The notes under the pieces: generated by a model
Told to the model about the DNA's origin: nothing
Databases searched by the model: none
What the model saw: only the letters and a program-made list of their open reading frames with translations
Translations under genes and position numbers: made by a program
Assembly (NCBI RefSeq): GCF_017161565.1
Contig: NZ_CP066796.1
Coordinates: 310,001 to 374,000 of the forward strand
Length of the DNA: 64,000 nt
From: Erwinia amylovora
GTDB taxonomy: Bacteria > Pseudomonadota > Gammaproteobacteria > Enterobacterales > Enterobacteriaceae
Direction of reading: 5' to 3'
In this document: one piece after another, positions 34,052 through 45,685 of the stretch
Numbering within the stretch: position 1 is the stretch's first letter
Layout: the number at the start of each line of letters is the position of its first letter

Positions 34052-37000
34052 GTGAGGCAACTGCCGAGGATTTTGTTACTGACTTGCGCAACATTAGTGG
34101 TGGTGACTGCGCTGGTGGTCAGTGCTCTGCGCCTGCTGATGCCGCACATGAACAGCTGGCGCACGCCGATCCTTGAACGTGTCTCGGCGGCTACGGGAGT
34201 AACAGTGCAGGCCAGCGCTCTGCAGGGCAGCTGGGAAAACTTTGGCCCGCGCCTTGAGATCGCAGATATTCAGGCCGCCCTTGCCGATGGCGGGAGCTTG
34301 CAGATCCGGCGCGTCACGCTGGCGCTGGATATCTGGCAGTCATTACTTCATTTGCGCTGGCAGTTCCGCGATCTCACCTTCTGGCATTTCCGCCTCGCCA
34401 CCAATACGCCTCTGTCATTTGGCGGCGGCCGCAAGTCGGATGTCACTGCCGAACGCCTTAACGATCTCTTTCTGCGTCAGTTTGACCATTTCACCTTGCG
34501 CGACAGCGAAATCCGCTTTTTGACGCCTTCGGGTCAGCGCGCCAACCTGGCTATTCCACAGCTGACCTGGATGAATGAAAAAGAACGCCACCGCGCGGAA
34601 GGGCTGGTCAGCCTGTCCAGCATCACCGGCCAGCACGGTGCAGTACAGGTGCGGCTCGACCTGGCCGACAGCAGCGGCTATCTTGATACCGGACGCGTAT
34701 GGATGCAGGCCGACGACGTGGATGTCAAACCCTGGCTTGGGCAGTGGATGCGTGATAATACCAGCCTGGAAAGCGCGCGTTTCAGCCTTGCGGCCTGGAT
34801 GGAGGTCAAAAATGGTGACGTTCACGCCGGGGATATCTGGCTGAAAGAGGGCGGCGCCAGCTGGCAGGGGGATGCGCAGCCACATCACCTTAGCGTAGAT
34901 AACCTGACGGCACATATCAGCCGCTTTAAAGGCGGCTGGAGTCTGAAAGTGCCACAAACCCGCTTTATTATGGACGGCCAACCCTGGCCCCACGGCCAGC
35001 TTTCACTGCTGTGGCAGCCGCAGGACGATCGGTTACCCGGACCGGGCAATCAACAGGAGCTCAGGCTACGCGCCACCCATCTTGATCTTCAGCACCTTGC
35101 ACCCCTCATCCCGCTGTTTGCCGGGTTATCGCCACCGCTGCTGGAGGACTGGCACAGGCTACAGCCGCGCGGTCAGCTTAGCGCGCTGGCGCTGGATATT
35201 CCGCTGCAAAAGCCGGAGCAGACACGTTTCCAGGCCAAATGGCACGGTTTAAGCTGGCAGCAGTGGCAGCTATTGCCCGGCATGGAAAATTTTGATGGAA
35301 CTTTGACAGGCGGCGTGGCTGACGGGCGTATGACCTTTGCTGTTCAGCAGGCGTCGCTACCCTACGGGGATATGTTCCGTGCACCGCTGGAGATCGAACG
35401 GGCCGGCGGCGCACTGCGCTGGCAGTATGGGCGGGACGGGTTGACGCTGTCCGGTCAGCATCTTGATGTGCAGGCGCGCTCTCTGTGGGCGCGCGGTGAT
35501 TTCCGCTATCAGCAGCAGCAGGGCCAGGCACCGCATCTTGCTATTCTGGCCGGCATCAACCTGACCAACGCGAGTGACGCCTGGCGCTATTTCCCCGAAC
35601 CCCTGATGGGGAAATCCCTCACCGATTATCTGAGTGGTGCGATTAAAGGGGGCGAGGTAAACAACGCCACGCTGCTCTTTGCGGGCGACCCGCATCAGTT
35701 CCCGTTCACCCATCATCAGGGGATGTTTGAGGTGGCAGTACCGTTGCGCAAGGCGACCTATGAGTTTCAACCCGGCTGGCCGGCGCTGGAAAACCTTGAT
35801 ATAGACCTTGATTTTGTTAATAACGGGCTGTGGATGCAGGCAGCGGAGGTCAAGCTTGGCGAAGTGGGCGGCCACCATATTTCTGCCGCGATCCCGGATT
35901 ATTTGCGGCGGAAGCTGATTGTTGATGGCGATATCAGGGGCGCTGGCCCGCAGATACGCGACTATTTTAATCGTTCTCCGCTGAAGTTATCGCTGGGGGC
36001 CGCGCTTGATGAACTGCAGATTGGCGGAGATGTAAGTGGTCGCTTACATCTTGATATACCGCTGGATGGCCAGCAGGTGCGGGCCACGGGGGATGTTAAT
36101 CTGCGGCAAAATTCGCTGTTGATTAAGCCGCTGGCTACGCGCTTTGAGCAGCTTAGCGGGCGTTTTGTTTATGATAACGGTAATCTGAAAAGTGATGCGA
36201 TGAGCGCCCGCTGGTTCGGTCAGCCGCTTGGCGTTCGCTTTACGACCCGGGAAGGCGAAAAGGATTACCGTATTGGCGTCGACCTTGATGCAGACTGGCA
36301 GCCGGGAAAAATGCCAGCGTTACCGTCTGCCGTGCGCCAACGGCTGGGGGGGGATCTGCCGTGGCAGGCCAGGGTGCAGATTGCCCTGTCTCACCGAGGC
36401 GGGGCCGATTATCAGGTGGGCATTGACGGCGACCTGAAGAATGTAAGCAGTCACTTACCTTCTCCACTGGATAAAGCCTCCGGTGAAGCGCTGCCGATCG
36501 CAGTGGCGGTGCAAGGTAATCTGAAGAGTTTTGATCTGAGCGGTGCGCTAGGCGCCAGCCAGCGCTTTAACAGTCGCTGGCTGTTGGGCAGGCAGCTGCG
36601 GGTTGAACGCGGCGTGTGGCAAAACAATGCGTTGCGCACACCGGCATTGCCGGACAGCCACGGTATGTTGTTGAATCTGCCGCCGCTGGATGGCGAAGCC
36701 TGGCTGGGGCTACTGGGCGGCGGTATCGGTGCGGGCGGTAAGGCCGGTAGCGCATTGCTGCCGGGCGATCTCCGGCTGCATACCCCGGCTTTATCGCTGG
36801 CAGGCCAGCAATGGCAGGATCTCACCGCCACGCTCAGTCAGGACGCGGCCGGTGGAATGAAGGTCGCTGCTGACGGCAAGGATATTCATGGCTCGCTGGC
36901 GGTCAAACAGGGCAGCCCGTGGGCGGTCAACCTGAAGTACCTGTATTACAATCCGCAGTGGGATAACCCGCAGAGCGCGTCGCCTGTTCCCGACCGCGCC

Positions 37001-37849
37001 AACGCAATCAACTTCAGCAGCTGGCCAGCGCTGCGACTGAACTGTAACGAGTGCTGGATACGCGGGCAAAACTTTGGCCGTATACAGGCCGAACTGAACC
37101 CGTCCGGCGATACGCTGAAATTGCAAAACGGCCTGATAGACAGCGGCAGCGCACGGTTGACGGCCAGCGGTGAATGGGTAAACCGGGCTGGCGAGCAGCG
37201 CACTGCGCTAAAAGGCGTACTGAGCGGCAAGCAGATTGACAGGGCAATCCAGTGGTTTGGCATCACTTCCCCGCTGCGCGCTGCGCCCTTTAATTTTGAG
37301 TACGATCTGCACTGGCGCGCCGCCCCGTGGCAGCCCTCCAGCGAGACGTTGAGCGGCGTGCTGAAATCTCATCTCGGTTCGGGTCAGATTGCTGACGTCT
37401 CTACCGGACGAGCGGGTCAGCTGATGCGGCTGGTCAGTTTCGATGCTCTGCTACGCAAGCTGCGCCTCGATTTCAGCGACACTTTCACTCAGGGCTTCTA
37501 CTTTGACTCGGTGAATGCCACGGCGTGGATTGATAACGGCGTGATGCATACCGATAATCTGCTGGTGGACGGGCTGGAAGCCGATATCGCGATGAACGGT
37601 GATATCGATCTGGTACAGCGCCGGGTCAATTTGCAGGCCACGGTGGCGCCGGAAATATCGGCTTCGGTTGGCGTTGCCACGGCATTTGTGGTCAACCCGG
37701 TAGTCGGTGCCGCCGTGTTCGCCGCCAGCAAAGTGCTGGGGCCGTTATGGAACAAGATTTCCGTTTTGCGCTACCGTATCAGCGGCCCGCTGGATAAGCC
37801 GCAAATTGATGAGGTGCTGCGTACACCGCGAGAAGCCAGCGAGAAGTGA
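34052..37849 (+). CDS. yhdP: AsmA-like phospholipid-transport protein YhdP
   Basis: Very large envelope protein of 1265 residues, one inner-membrane anchor (residues ~9-29) and a long periplasmic beta-rich body. In E. coli it acts with TamB and YdbH to move phospholipids to the outer membrane. The GTG at 34052 after AGGAGAGGTGA gives the E. coli start MR-LP-ILLL. The AsmA_2 C-terminus (GLEADIAMNGDIDLVQRRVN, then VNPVVGAAVFAASKVLGPLW) is conserved. It lies between rng and tldD as in E. coli. Confidence 0.97.
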   Translation: MRQLPRILLLTCATLVVVTALVVSALRLLMPHMNSWRTPILERVSAATGVTVQASALQGSWENFGPRLEIADIQAALADGGSLQIRRVTLALDIWQSLLHLRWQFRDLTFWHFRLATNTPLSFGGGRKSDVTAERLNDLFLRQFDHFTLRDSEIRFLTPSGQRANLAIPQLTWMNEKERHRAEGLVSLSSITGQHGAVQVRLDLADSSGYLDTGRVWMQADDVDVKPWLGQWMRDNTSLESARFSLAAWMEVKNGDVHAGDIWLKEGGASWQGDAQPHHLSVDNLTAHISRFKGGWSLKVPQTRFIMDGQPWPHGQLSLLWQPQDDRLPGPGNQQELRLRATHLDLQHLAPLIPLFAGLSPPLLEDWHRLQPRGQLSALALDIPLQKPEQTRFQAKWHGLSWQQWQLLPGMENFDGTLTGGVADGRMTFAVQQASLPYGDMFRAPLEIERAGGALRWQYGRDGLTLSGQHLDVQARSLWARGDFRYQQQQGQAPHLAILAGINLTNASDAWRYFPEPLMGKSLTDYLSGAIKGGEVNNATLLFAGDPHQFPFTHHQGMFEVAVPLRKATYEFQPGWPALENLDIDLDFVNNGLWMQAAEVKLGEVGGHHISAAIPDYLRRKLIVDGDIRGAGPQIRDYFNRSPLKLSLGAALDELQIGGDVSGRLHLDIPLDGQQVRATGDVNLRQNSLLIKPLATRFEQLSGRFVYDNGNLKSDAMSARWFGQPLGVRFTTREGEKDYRIGVDLDADWQPGKMPALPSAVRQRLGGDLPWQARVQIALSHRGGADYQVGIDGDLKNVSSHLPSPLDKASGEALPIAVAVQGNLKSFDLSGALGASQRFNSRWLLGRQLRVERGVWQNNALRTPALPDSHGMLLNLPPLDGEAWLGLLGGGIGAGGKAGSALLPGDLRLHTPALSLAGQQWQDLTATLSQDAAGGMKVAADGKDIHGSLAVKQGSPWAVNLKYLYYNPQWDNPQSASPVPDRANAINFSSWPALRLNCNECWIRGQNFGRIQAELNPSGDTLKLQNGLIDSGSARLTASGEWVNRAGEQRTALKGVLSGKQIDRAIQWFGITSPLRAAPFNFEYDLHWRAAPWQPSSETLSGVLKSHLGSGQIADVSTGRAGQLMRLVSFDALLRKLRLDFSDTFTQGFYFDSVNATAWIDNGVMHTDNLLVDGLEADIAMNGDIDLVQRRVNLQATVAPEISASVGVATAFVVNPVVGAAVFAASKVLGPLWNKISVLRYRISGPLDKPQIDEVLRTPREASEK

Positions 37850-37957
37850 ATTTGACGTAGCTGGGGAATTGCCTCAGGCTATCACTATTGCCATTCATCC
37901 CAACCCAGTTAAGTGATGAAGCCCGCATGTGGGCTTATCCATATAAAGCGAGAATTC

Positions 37958-39403
37958 ATGAGTCTGAATCTGGTAAGTGAGCAGTTACTAACTGCGAACA
38001 ATGTGAGTCAAAGCGACCTCTTTTCCCTTCTCGGCCAGCTGTCTGAACGAAAGCTGGATTACGCCGACCTCTATTTCCAGTCAAGCTTTCATGAGTCATG
38101 GGTGCTGGAAGACCGGATCATTAAAGACGGCTCTTACAATATTGACCAGGGCGTGGGCGTGCGTGCTGTCAGCGGGGAAAAAACCGGCTTCGCCTATGCC
38201 GATCAGATTACGCTGAATGCGCTGCACCAAAGCGCAACGGCGGCGCGCAGTATCGTACGTGAGCAGGGAAACGGTCAGTCCCGTACTCTGGCAGCAGTGG
38301 TTAATCGTGCCCGGTATCCGGCGCTGGATCCGCTGCACAGCCTGTCGCGTGAAGAGAAAATCGCGCTGTTGCACCGCGTTGACAGCGCCGCACGCGCCGC
38401 AGACAAACGCGTGCAGGAGGTTTCAGCCAGTCTGACCGGCGTGTACGAACAGGTGCTGGTTGCCGCAACCGACGGTACGCTGGCCGCTGATGTGCGCCCG
38501 CTGGTGCGCCTGTCGATCAGCGTGCAGGTGGAAGACAACGGCAAGCGCGAGCGCGGTTCCAGCGGCGGCGGCGGGCGTTTTGGCTATGAGTTCTTCCTTG
38601 CCAATGAAGCCGGTGAAGTGCGGGCGGAAGCCTGGGCGCGTGAAGCGGTGCGCATGGCGCTGGTTAATCTGGGCGCGGTAGCGGCCCCGGCCGGCAGCAT
38701 CCCGGTGGTATTGGGGGCCGGCTGGCCGGGGGTGCTGCTGCACGAAGCGGTCGGGCACGGGCTGGAAGGCGACTTTAACCGTCGCGGCACCTCGGTATTC
38801 AGCGGGCAGATGGGCCAGCGGGTGGCTTCTGAACTCTGTACCGTGGTGGATGATGGCACCATTGATGGACTGCGCGGTTCGCTTGCTATCGACGATGAAG
38901 GGGTTCCGGGCCAGTATAACGTGCTGATTGAAAACGGCATTTTGAAAGGCTACATGCAGGATAAACTCAATGCGCGCCTGATGGGCGTTGCGCCGACCGG
39001 CAACGGCCGCCGCGAGTCCTATGCGCACCTGCCGATGCCGCGCATGACCAACACCTACATGCTGGCGGGCCAATCCACGCCGCAGGAGATCATCGAAAGC
39101 GTCGAATACGGCCTGTATGCGCCAAACTTTGGCGGCGGCCAGGTGGATATCACCTCCGGTAAATTTGTCTTCTCGACGTCAGAAGCCTATCTGATCGAAA
39201 ACGGTAAAGTGACCAAACCGGTGAAAGGCGCAACGCTTATCAGTTCCGGGATTGAGGCGATGCAGCAGATTTCGATGGTCGGTAATGACCTTGCGCTGGA
39301 TAAAGGCGTTGGCGTCTGCGGCAAAGAGGGCCAGAGCCTGCCCGTTGGCGTTGGGCAGCCTACCCTGAAGCTGGACAAACTCACCGTGGGCGGCACGGCG
39401 TAA
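37958..39403 (+). CDS. tldD: metalloprotease subunit TldD
   Basis: TldD, with TldE/PmbA, forms a zinc protease that degrades unfolded peptides and matures microcin B17 in E. coli. 481 residues from ATG 37958, which starts [11 protein letters not shown] as in E. coli; the frame upstream is not conserved. The catalytic [11 protein letters not shown] motif (about residues 263-273) and the C-terminal [15 protein letters not shown] are intact. A GC hairpin without U-run follows at 39416-39434. Confidence 0.98.
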   Translation: MSLNLVSEQLLTANNVSQSDLFSLLGQLSERKLDYADLYFQSSFHESWVLEDRIIKDGSYNIDQGVGVRAVSGEKTGFAYADQITLNALHQSATAARSIVREQGNGQSRTLAAVVNRARYPALDPLHSLSREEKIALLHRVDSAARAADKRVQEVSASLTGVYEQVLVAATDGTLAADVRPLVRLSISVQVEDNGKRERGSSGGGGRFGYEFFLANEAGEVRAEAWAREAVRMALVNLGAVAAPAGSIPVVLGAGWPGVLLHEAVGHGLEGDFNRRGTSVFSGQMGQRVASELCTVVDDGTIDGLRGSLAIDDEGVPGQYNVLIENGILKGYMQDKLNARLMGVAPTGNGRRESYAHLPMPRMTNTYMLAGQSTPQEIIESVEYGLYAPNFGGGQVDITSGKFVFSTSEAYLIENGKVTKPVKGATLISSGIEAMQQISMVGNDLALDKGVGVCGKEGQSLPVGVGQPTLKLDKLTVGGTA

Positions 39404-39506
39404 ATCAGGGCGGGTGCCTCCCTTGCCGGGAGGCGCCGGCGGCTATGGGCGGAATTGAACGGCTCTGCCCGGGCCGTCTGCCGCCATTCTTCCCGCTTAC
39501 CCCTGA

Positions 39507-40424
39507 CTATCCCTTACGAAATTCCCGGTAAATCTCCGCCACCCGGTCGAAATAGTCGGTCAGGTAGTTGATACAAACCTGAACTCGCAACGGCAGCTTA
39601 TCTTTTTGACTGTAAAGCGCATACACCGGGCGCGGTACCGACTGGTAGTGCGCAAACAGGATCTCCACCTCTCCGGCGTTAATCTCATCGATTATCCACA
39701 TTAGCGGCACATAAGCGATGCCGGTTCCGGCTTTCAGCCAGCGGATCAGCGTTTGCGCATCGTTGGTGGCAAATCGCCCCTGGGGCGACAGGCGGATGGC
39801 GATGCCTTCAGGCGAGATCAGATCAAAGTCGTTGTCCGGCCGTACGCTGTATTCCAGCCAGGAGTGATTGCTGATATCCGACGGTTTTTCCGGAGTACCG
39901 AACTGGAGCAGATATGCCTTCGCTGCGCAGACGACCATCGGCATTGAACCCAGGCGTTTAGCAAACAGGCTGGAATCCGGTAAAGCTCCAACGCGTATCG
40001 CTAAATCCAGCCCGTCAGCAATCAGGTCCGGCGCCGGGATGCCGGTCACCAGATTGACCGACAGTCCCGGGTACTCCTGCAAAATCTCTTTGGCCATCGG
40101 GGCCAGCAGATTTTGCGACATGGTCGACGAACTGCCAATGCGCAGCGTACCGACGGGCGTGTTGTTAAAGGCCCACAGCTGCTCATGCACCTGCTGTGCC
40201 TCTGCCATCATGCGGCGGCAACCCTGAAAATAGATTTTACCCGCTTCGGTCAGCCCCAGGTTGCGGGTACTACGGTTGAGCAGTTTCACCTGTAGCTCAT
40301 TTTCCAGCCTGGCAACGATCTGACTGACCGCTGATACGCTAAGCTGCATCTGCTTTGCTGCCGCCGTGAACGAACCCAGCTCAACCACTTTGGTGAAAAC
40401 GGACATGCCTTTTAGTCTTTCCAT
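39507..40424 (-). CDS. aaeR: LysR-type regulator AaeR
   Basis: LysR-family regulator of 305 residues: N-terminal winged helix-turn-helix (residues 1-~60, FTAAAKQMQLSVSAVSQIVA) and a periplasmic-binding-like effector domain. In E. coli AaeR activates aaeXAB in response to aromatic carboxylic acids such as p-hydroxybenzoate. It is divergent from aaeX across a 277-nt gap (40425-40701), the normal arrangement; operator sequences were not resolved there. Confidence 0.95.
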   Translation of the reverse strand: MERLKGMSVFTKVVELGSFTAAAKQMQLSVSAVSQIVARLENELQVKLLNRSTRNLGLTEAGKIYFQGCRRMMAEAQQVHEQLWAFNNTPVGTLRIGSSSTMSQNLLAPMAKEILQEYPGLSVNLVTGIPAPDLIADGLDLAIRVGALPDSSLFAKRLGSMPMVVCAAKAYLLQFGTPEKPSDISNHSWLEYSVRPDNDFDLISPEGIAIRLSPQGRFATNDAQTLIRWLKAGTGIAYVPLMWIIDEINAGEVEILFAHYQSVPRPVYALYSQKDKLPLRVQVCINYLTDYFDRVAEIYREFRKG

Positions 40425-40701
40425 TATTAACTCTGGCTTAAAAGTGATTTAGATCACATTTGGTAGATAACTCATAGTCAACCGCGTTACTATAGCGACA
40501 TTGGGTCAGGGATCCGTTATCCCACTGCCGTTATAGGCAGGTTGCGGCTTAAACTATCATGAAAAAGTCCCGATCCCGAACGGCGTCTGAATCACGTTAC
40601 GTCGGTCAATTATCCGTATCAGTTAGCGTACTGCGCGACACCGGGAGAAGAGCGAATGACGATAATCAGTGAGTCCGGTAGCGTATTGACAAGGAAAAAA
40701 G

Positions 40702-40905
40702 ATGAGTGTACTTCCGGTTGTTGTCGTGTTTGGGATGTCGTTCCCCCCCATTTTTATTGAAATTATCGTGTCACTGATGCTGTTCTGGCTGATACGGCGT
40801 GTGATTACGCCAACCGGACTCTATGACAGGGTCTGGCATCCAGCCCTGTTTAATACCGCTCTCTTCTGCTGTCTGTTCTACGTTGTATCCCGAATGTTCG
40901 TCTGA
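40702..40905 (+). CDS. aaeX: small membrane protein AaeX
   Basis: 67-residue protein of the DUF1656 family with two hydrophobic helices (about 5-27 and 47-66); first gene of the aaeXAB efflux operon. Its function is unknown. It starts with ATG 40702 and ends 7 nt before aaeA. Confidence 0.94.
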   Translation: MSVLPVVVVFGMSFPPIFIEIIVSLMLFWLIRRVITPTGLYDRVWHPALFNTALFCCLFYVVSRMFV

Positions 40906-40912
40906 GGTCATA

Positions 40913-41845
40913 GTGAAAAGGCTAATAAGAAAAATTTCCCGTACCGCCATTACGCTGCTGCTGGCTATCGTGGCGATGGTACTGATCTTCCGCGTCTGGG
41001 TGTTTTACACTGAATCACCCTGGACGCGTGATGCCAGGTTTGCCGCTGATGTGGTGGCGATCGCTCCCGACGTCAGCGGGCTGATCTCCGAAGTACGCGT
41101 GCACGATAACCAGCTGGTGCAGAAAAACCAGGTGCTGTTTAGCATCGACCAGCCGCGCTATCAGAAAGCGCTTGATGAAGCCCAAGCTGATGTGGCCTAT
41201 TACCAGGCGGTGATGAGTGAGAAACGTCGGGAGGCCGGGCGCCGCAACCAGCTGGGGGTTTCTGCCATGTCGCGCGAGGCCATAGAGCAGGCGAACAACG
41301 ATTATCAGACTACGCAGCACCAGCTGGCCAGGGCGGTTGCTTCACGCGACCTGGCCAAACTGGACCTGGAGCGTACCGTGATTAAAGCGCCCTCCGCAGG
41401 CTGGGTCACCAACCTGAATGTCTATACCGGCGAGTTCATTACCCGTGGATCGACCTCGGTAGCGCTGGTCAAACAGAACTCATTCTACGTGCTGGCCTAT
41501 TTGGAAGAGACCAAACTCGAAGGTATTCGTCCCGGATATCGTGTTGAAATTACCCCGCTGGGCAGCAATAAGGTGCTGCGCGGCTCGGTTGACAGTATTG
41601 CCGCAGGCGTGACCAACAGCAGCAGCACCGTTGACAGTAAAGGCATGGCGACTATTGATTCCAACCTGGAGTGGGTACGCCTTGCGCAGCGTGTGCCGGT
41701 ACGTATTCACCTTGACAGGCAGCCGGGTAATCTCTACCCATCGGGAACCACGGCGACCGTGGTGGTGACCGGGGCTCAGGATCGCCAGGCGAAAGACAGG
41801 CCACCGCTGATGAAGCTGATGCATCGTCTGCGCGAGTTTGGCTGA
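40913..41845 (+). CDS. aaeA: efflux membrane-fusion protein AaeA
   Basis: Periplasmic adaptor of 310 residues in the p-hydroxybenzoic-acid efflux pump. One N-terminal anchor (residues ~9-30), a biotinyl-lipoyl half ([15 protein letters not shown]), an alpha-hairpin and a beta-barrel. The GTG at 40913, preceded by GAGG, gives the E. coli length; the open frame reaches back into aaeX. Its stop overlaps or closely precedes aaeB. Confidence 0.95.
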   Translation: MKRLIRKISRTAITLLLAIVAMVLIFRVWVFYTESPWTRDARFAADVVAIAPDVSGLISEVRVHDNQLVQKNQVLFSIDQPRYQKALDEAQADVAYYQAVMSEKRREAGRRNQLGVSAMSREAIEQANNDYQTTQHQLARAVASRDLAKLDLERTVIKAPSAGWVTNLNVYTGEFITRGSTSVALVKQNSFYVLAYLEETKLEGIRPGYRVEITPLGSNKVLRGSVDSIAAGVTNSSSTVDSKGMATIDSNLEWVRLAQRVPVRIHLDRQPGNLYPSGTTATVVVTGAQDRQAKDRPPLMKLMHRLREFG

Positions 41846-41858
41846 GGCGGGGCAGATC

Positions 41859-43817
41859 ATGCTGTGGTATCGTCTGCGCTTTCCGCTCAAACTGACCTTC
41901 GCTATTCTGCTGGCGCTGTTTGTCGGTTTTGAATTCAATCTTGAAACCCCACGCTGGGCGGTGATGACCGCCGCGATTGTGGGCGGGGGAACCGCCTTCA
42001 TTGCCGGGGGCGATCCGTTTTCCGGCGCTCTGCGTCACCGCGGGATGCTGCGCATCATCGGCACCTTTATTGGCTGTATTGCCGCGCTGGTGATCATGAT
42101 TGCCACCATCCGTGCGCCGGTGGTGATGCTGTTGCTGTGCTGCATCTGGGCCGGGGGCTGCGTGTGGGTTTCTTCGCTGATCAAAGTTGAAAACTCTTAT
42201 GCCCTCGGGCTGGCGGGCTATACCGCTCTGATTATTGTGGTCAGCCTGAATGCTAATGGTTCTGTGCTGCTGGCACCGCAGTTCGCCGTAGAGCGCTGTA
42301 GTGAAATCATTATCGGGATTGTCTGTGCGATCCTCGCCGATATGCTGTTTTCACCGCGTTCAATCAAACAGGACATTGACCGCGAAATTGATGCGCTGCT
42401 GGTGGAGCAGTACCGCCTGATGCAGCTGTGCGTGCAACATGCTGATAAAGAAGAGGTCGATAAATGCTGGGCCGGGCTGGTACGACGCACCACCGCTCTT
42501 AACGGAATGCGTACTCATCTGATGATGGAGGCCGGGCGCTGGCACAAAATTGATCCGCGCCTGCAGGTGCTTAATACCCTGTCATTGACGCTCATTACTC
42601 AGGCTTTTGAAACCTTCCTGATCCAGAATAACCACCCTGAATACCTTCCGCCCCAGTTCCAGCTGTTATTCAGAAAGCCGGTAGCAAACATTGCTGATAT
42701 CCATCAACGCATGAAGATGATGCGCCGGGTCATCACCGCCAGCGGCAGTAAAAATACCCCGGCGACTATCAGCAGCTGGGTTGGGGCAGCCAGCCGCTAC
42801 CTGCTGCTGCTGAAAGGGATCCACACTAACAGCAGTATCAGCCGCCGCGAGGGAGAGGTGCTGAATGCTGACCCGATCGTGAAGATGCGTTCGGCAGAAA
42901 CGCGGCATGCGTTGGTGAATGGGATACGTACTTTTGTGGCAACCGCCGTGGGCTCACTGTTCTGGCTGTGGACCGGCTGGACTTCGGGCAGTGGCGCAAT
43001 GGTGATGCTGGCCGTTGTTACCTCGTTGGCCATGCGTATGCCTAACCCGTTGATGGTCGCTAAAGATTTCCTCTACGGCATGATCGTCGCCATCCCGCTG
43101 GGATCGCTTTACTACATGGTGGTGATGCCGAATACCCAGCAAAGTATGCTGCTTTTATGTATCGCGCTGGGGCTGATCGCCTTTATCAGCGGTCTTCTTA
43201 TCCAGCGGCGTCAAATTGGTGCTCTGGGCGCGCTGGTGGGCACTATCAATATCCTGACGCTGGACAACCCGATGCAGTTCGAAGTCAGCCCGTTTCTGGA
43301 TAATGCCCTGGGCCAGGCGATCGGCTGTTTTGTCGCGCTGCTGGTTATTCTGCTTATCCGCGATACCTCTAAGGCGCGTGTCGGGCGCATTTTGCTCAAT
43401 CGCTTTATGTATGCCGCCGTATCAGCGATGACCACGAATACCGTGCGGCGCAAAGAAAACCATCTGCCTGCCCTTTACCAGCAGTTGTTTATGCTGATGA
43501 ACAGCTTCCCAGGCGATATCAATAAGTACCGGCTGGCGCTGACGCTGATCATCGCACACCAGCGACTGCGTGCTGCCGACGTGCCGATCAACCCCGATCT
43601 GTCAGCGTTCCATCAGCAGCTGCGCCACACGGCCGACCGGGTGATCTCGGCAGGCAGCGATGCAAAGAGACGTGATGACTTTGCGCGCCTGCTGGGCGAG
43701 TTCGACATTTACCAGCAAAAGCTACAGCAGTATCAGGCCGCGCAAAGCGTGACTGAACCCGTTGCGCGTCTGGCGATGGTATTAAAGAAATATCAGCAAA
43801 CGCTGATCGAGGTTTGA
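41859..43817 (+). CDS. aaeB: aromatic-acid efflux pump subunit AaeB
   Basis: Inner-membrane FUSC-family transporter of about 652 residues with two blocks of transmembrane helices (residues ~10-165 and ~350-520) separated and followed by soluble domains. Markers: [57 protein letters not shown] 41859 follows GAGGCGGGG; TTG 41838 overlapping aaeA is the alternative. A hairpin (AGCCCCG...CGGGGCT, 43926-43944) follows the gene. Confidence 0.95.
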   Translation: MLWYRLRFPLKLTFAILLALFVGFEFNLETPRWAVMTAAIVGGGTAFIAGGDPFSGALRHRGMLRIIGTFIGCIAALVIMIATIRAPVVMLLLCCIWAGGCVWVSSLIKVENSYALGLAGYTALIIVVSLNANGSVLLAPQFAVERCSEIIIGIVCAILADMLFSPRSIKQDIDREIDALLVEQYRLMQLCVQHADKEEVDKCWAGLVRRTTALNGMRTHLMMEAGRWHKIDPRLQVLNTLSLTLITQAFETFLIQNNHPEYLPPQFQLLFRKPVANIADIHQRMKMMRRVITASGSKNTPATISSWVGAASRYLLLLKGIHTNSSISRREGEVLNADPIVKMRSAETRHALVNGIRTFVATAVGSLFWLWTGWTSGSGAMVMLAVVTSLAMRMPNPLMVAKDFLYGMIVAIPLGSLYYMVVMPNTQQSMLLLCIALGLIAFISGLLIQRRQIGALGALVGTINILTLDNPMQFEVSPFLDNALGQAIGCFVALLVILLIRDTSKARVGRILLNRFMYAAVSAMTTNTVRRKENHLPALYQQLFMLMNSFPGDINKYRLALTLIIAHQRLRAADVPINPDLSAFHQQLRHTADRVISAGSDAKRRDDFARLLGEFDIYQQKLQQYQAAQSVTEPVARLAMVLKKYQQTLIEV

Positions 43818-44029
43818 GTTCTTCCGCGCCTGGCAGAGAAGCCGTAACAGGATGCGGGGCCCCCCTCCGTGTGTTCCGTCTGGCTTGCACATTTCTGCTC
43901 CGCCCGGCAGTGAGAACAAACAAAAGCCCCGGCGTACGGGGCTAAAGTGATATTCCACCAGGTTTACAGCAACAGATGGACGAGCAATGGCAGCAAAATA
44001 CCGGCGCTGATGCACCGCTTGAGGGTTGG

Positions 44030-44299
44030 TTATTTGTAAAGCTCGGCCGTGGCGTGATAGTTACCATCGGTACGCGCTTCGATTACGCGGTAAGACGTTG
44101 CACCCTGGCGATCCGCTTTTTGTGAAAGCTGGTGGCGGATTTCCATCGGCGTACCGTCGATCCCGCTAACGCTGACGGTGCCTACCGGCTGTAGATTCTG
44201 GCGGTTGACCTGCTCGCTGGTGACCAGATCCGCCGCGCCGGCAGCGAATGAAAGAACAGAAGCAAGACTTAAGGCAACAATTGTGAAGGTCGTTTTCAT
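44030..44299 (-). CDS. YhcN-family periplasmic stress protein (copy 1)
   Basis: 89-residue DUF1471 (YhcN/BhsA/McbA) protein with a signal peptide ending near SFAAGA (about residue 22). The mature part has PVGTVSVSGIDGTPMEIRHQ and ends HATAELYK. In E. coli relatives respond to acid, peroxide or biofilm conditions. It is one of two tandem paralogues at the yhcN locus, 111 nt downstream of the other. Confidence 0.9.
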   Translation of the reverse strand: MKTTFTIVALSLASVLSFAAGAADLVTSEQVNRQNLQPVGTVSVSGIDGTPMEIRHQLSQKADRQGATSYRVIEARTDGNYHATAELYK

Positions 44300-44410
44300 G
44301 ATGACTCCAGAGTAGTTATTGCACGGTAATCTAAAGGGATGAAAAACAATTTTTTATACCTGGGATTACCGCATAGCTTTAATGATTGATTCTTTAGATT
44401 ACCGCTTAGC

Positions 44411-44674
44411 TTATTGATAAAGTTCGGCGGTCGCGTGCCAGTTACCGTTTTGGTAGTTTTCAATAACACGGTAGGCGCTGGCGCCCTTTTCACGGGCTTT
44501 ATCATTCAGCGCCTGACGGATATCCATTGGCGATCCGCTAACTCCACTAACGCTGACTATTCCGATCGATTGCAGGCCTTTCGTCTGGTCCGAATTGACA
44601 GACTGAGCGGCGAATGCGCCAAATGACAGGGTAGAAAGCAGGCCAAAGGCCGCGATAGTGGTTTTGATGTACAT
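44411..44674 (-). CDS. yhcN: YhcN-family periplasmic stress protein (copy 2)
   Basis: 87-residue DUF1471 protein, the length of E. coli YhcN, with signal peptide (MYIKTTIAAFGLLSTLSFGA, cleavage near AFA) and core IGIVSVSGVSGSPMDIRQAL. It is closer to YhcN than copy 1 in the SVSGV..SPMD segment. The 495 nt upstream (44675-45169) are AT-rich and hold no gene that I can support; the yhcN promoter should be there. Confidence 0.92.
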   Translation of the reverse strand: MYIKTTIAAFGLLSTLSFGAFAAQSVNSDQTKGLQSIGIVSVSGVSGSPMDIRQALNDKAREKGASAYRVIENYQNGNWHATAELYQ

Positions 44675-45169
44675 GAGATTTCCCTCGTCAACGATTGTTA
44701 ACTTTTGATTGTTTTGATCTGCATCACGGAAACAAGTATAGATCTAATAACGTAAAAAATTAATAGCAGGCTAATAATATTAAAGTGTTTTACAGGCGTG
44801 AGGCGGTGTTTTTAATGACGTCTGGTTATCAAAAACGCCTGTTTTTTGCGCATTTTCGCCAAAAAGTATTAAAAAACAGTATGTCAGGATAATTTATCTA
44901 TTTGTGCGCTTATTTGCGGTAGATCACATTGTCAAAGAGGTGAAAGGCAGGCTTTAGTATGAAGGGCAGTCGTTTCAGCCAGCAGCATATGCCGGCGGCG
45001 ATAATTCGGATGTCGCAAAGAGAGCAGGGCCGCTGACTGGCCCGGAAATTACCGGAGAATGGCTACCGTCGCCGGGTTGATGCCAGAACATTGCCGACAG
45101 CGAATTGTTTGCCGATCGCTCCGGCTTATGCAGCGCGGTACGATGGCGGGCGACAGAGGAGCGGAAGGT

Positions 45170-45640
45170 TTAAAGTTCCTGTTCGAACAGCACCAGGATG
45201 GCATCATGCAGCTGCTTTACGCTAAAGGAACGCGCCGGAGTGATAAAAATGGTGTCATCGCCTGCAATGGTGCCGAGAATGCCTTCCGCTTTGCCCAGCG
45301 AGTCCAGCAGGCGAGCAATCAGCTGCGCTGCCCCCGGACTGGTGTGGATCACCACCAGCGCGTCGTTGAAGTCGATATCCAGTACCAGGTTCTTCAGTGG
45401 GCTGGTGGTGGTAGGTACGCCAAGCCCGGCGGGTAAGCAGTAAACCATTTCCATTTTAGCGTTGCGTGTACGCACCGCACCGAATTTTGTCAGCATACGC
45501 GACACTTTCGACTGATTAATGTTCTCGAATCCTTCATCCTGCAGGGCAATGACGATTTCACCCTGTGAGCTGAACTTTTCCTCTTTCAGTAAGGCTTTAA
45601 ACGCCTTAATCAGGTCTTCTTGTCTTGATGAGTTACGCAT
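45170..45640 (-). CDS. argR: arginine repressor ArgR
   Basis: 156-residue arginine-sensing repressor and Xer-recombination accessory factor. The N-terminal winged helix (residues ~1-70, [21 protein letters not shown]) and the C-terminal hexamer/arginine-binding domain (GDDTIFITP, preceded by [10 protein letters not shown]) are intact. It is divergent from mdh as in E. coli. Two ARG boxes upstream indicate autoregulation. Confidence 0.98.
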   Translation of the reverse strand: MRNSSRQEDLIKAFKALLKEEKFSSQGEIVIALQDEGFENINQSKVSRMLTKFGAVRTRNAKMEMVYCLPAGLGVPTTTSPLKNLVLDIDFNDALVVIHTSPGAAQLIARLLDSLGKAEGILGTIAGDDTIFITPARSFSVKQLHDAILVLFEQEL

Positions 45641-45685
45641 AGGTTACCGATAAAATGGGTTATTCAGCCATCCCCTCAGTGGGAT

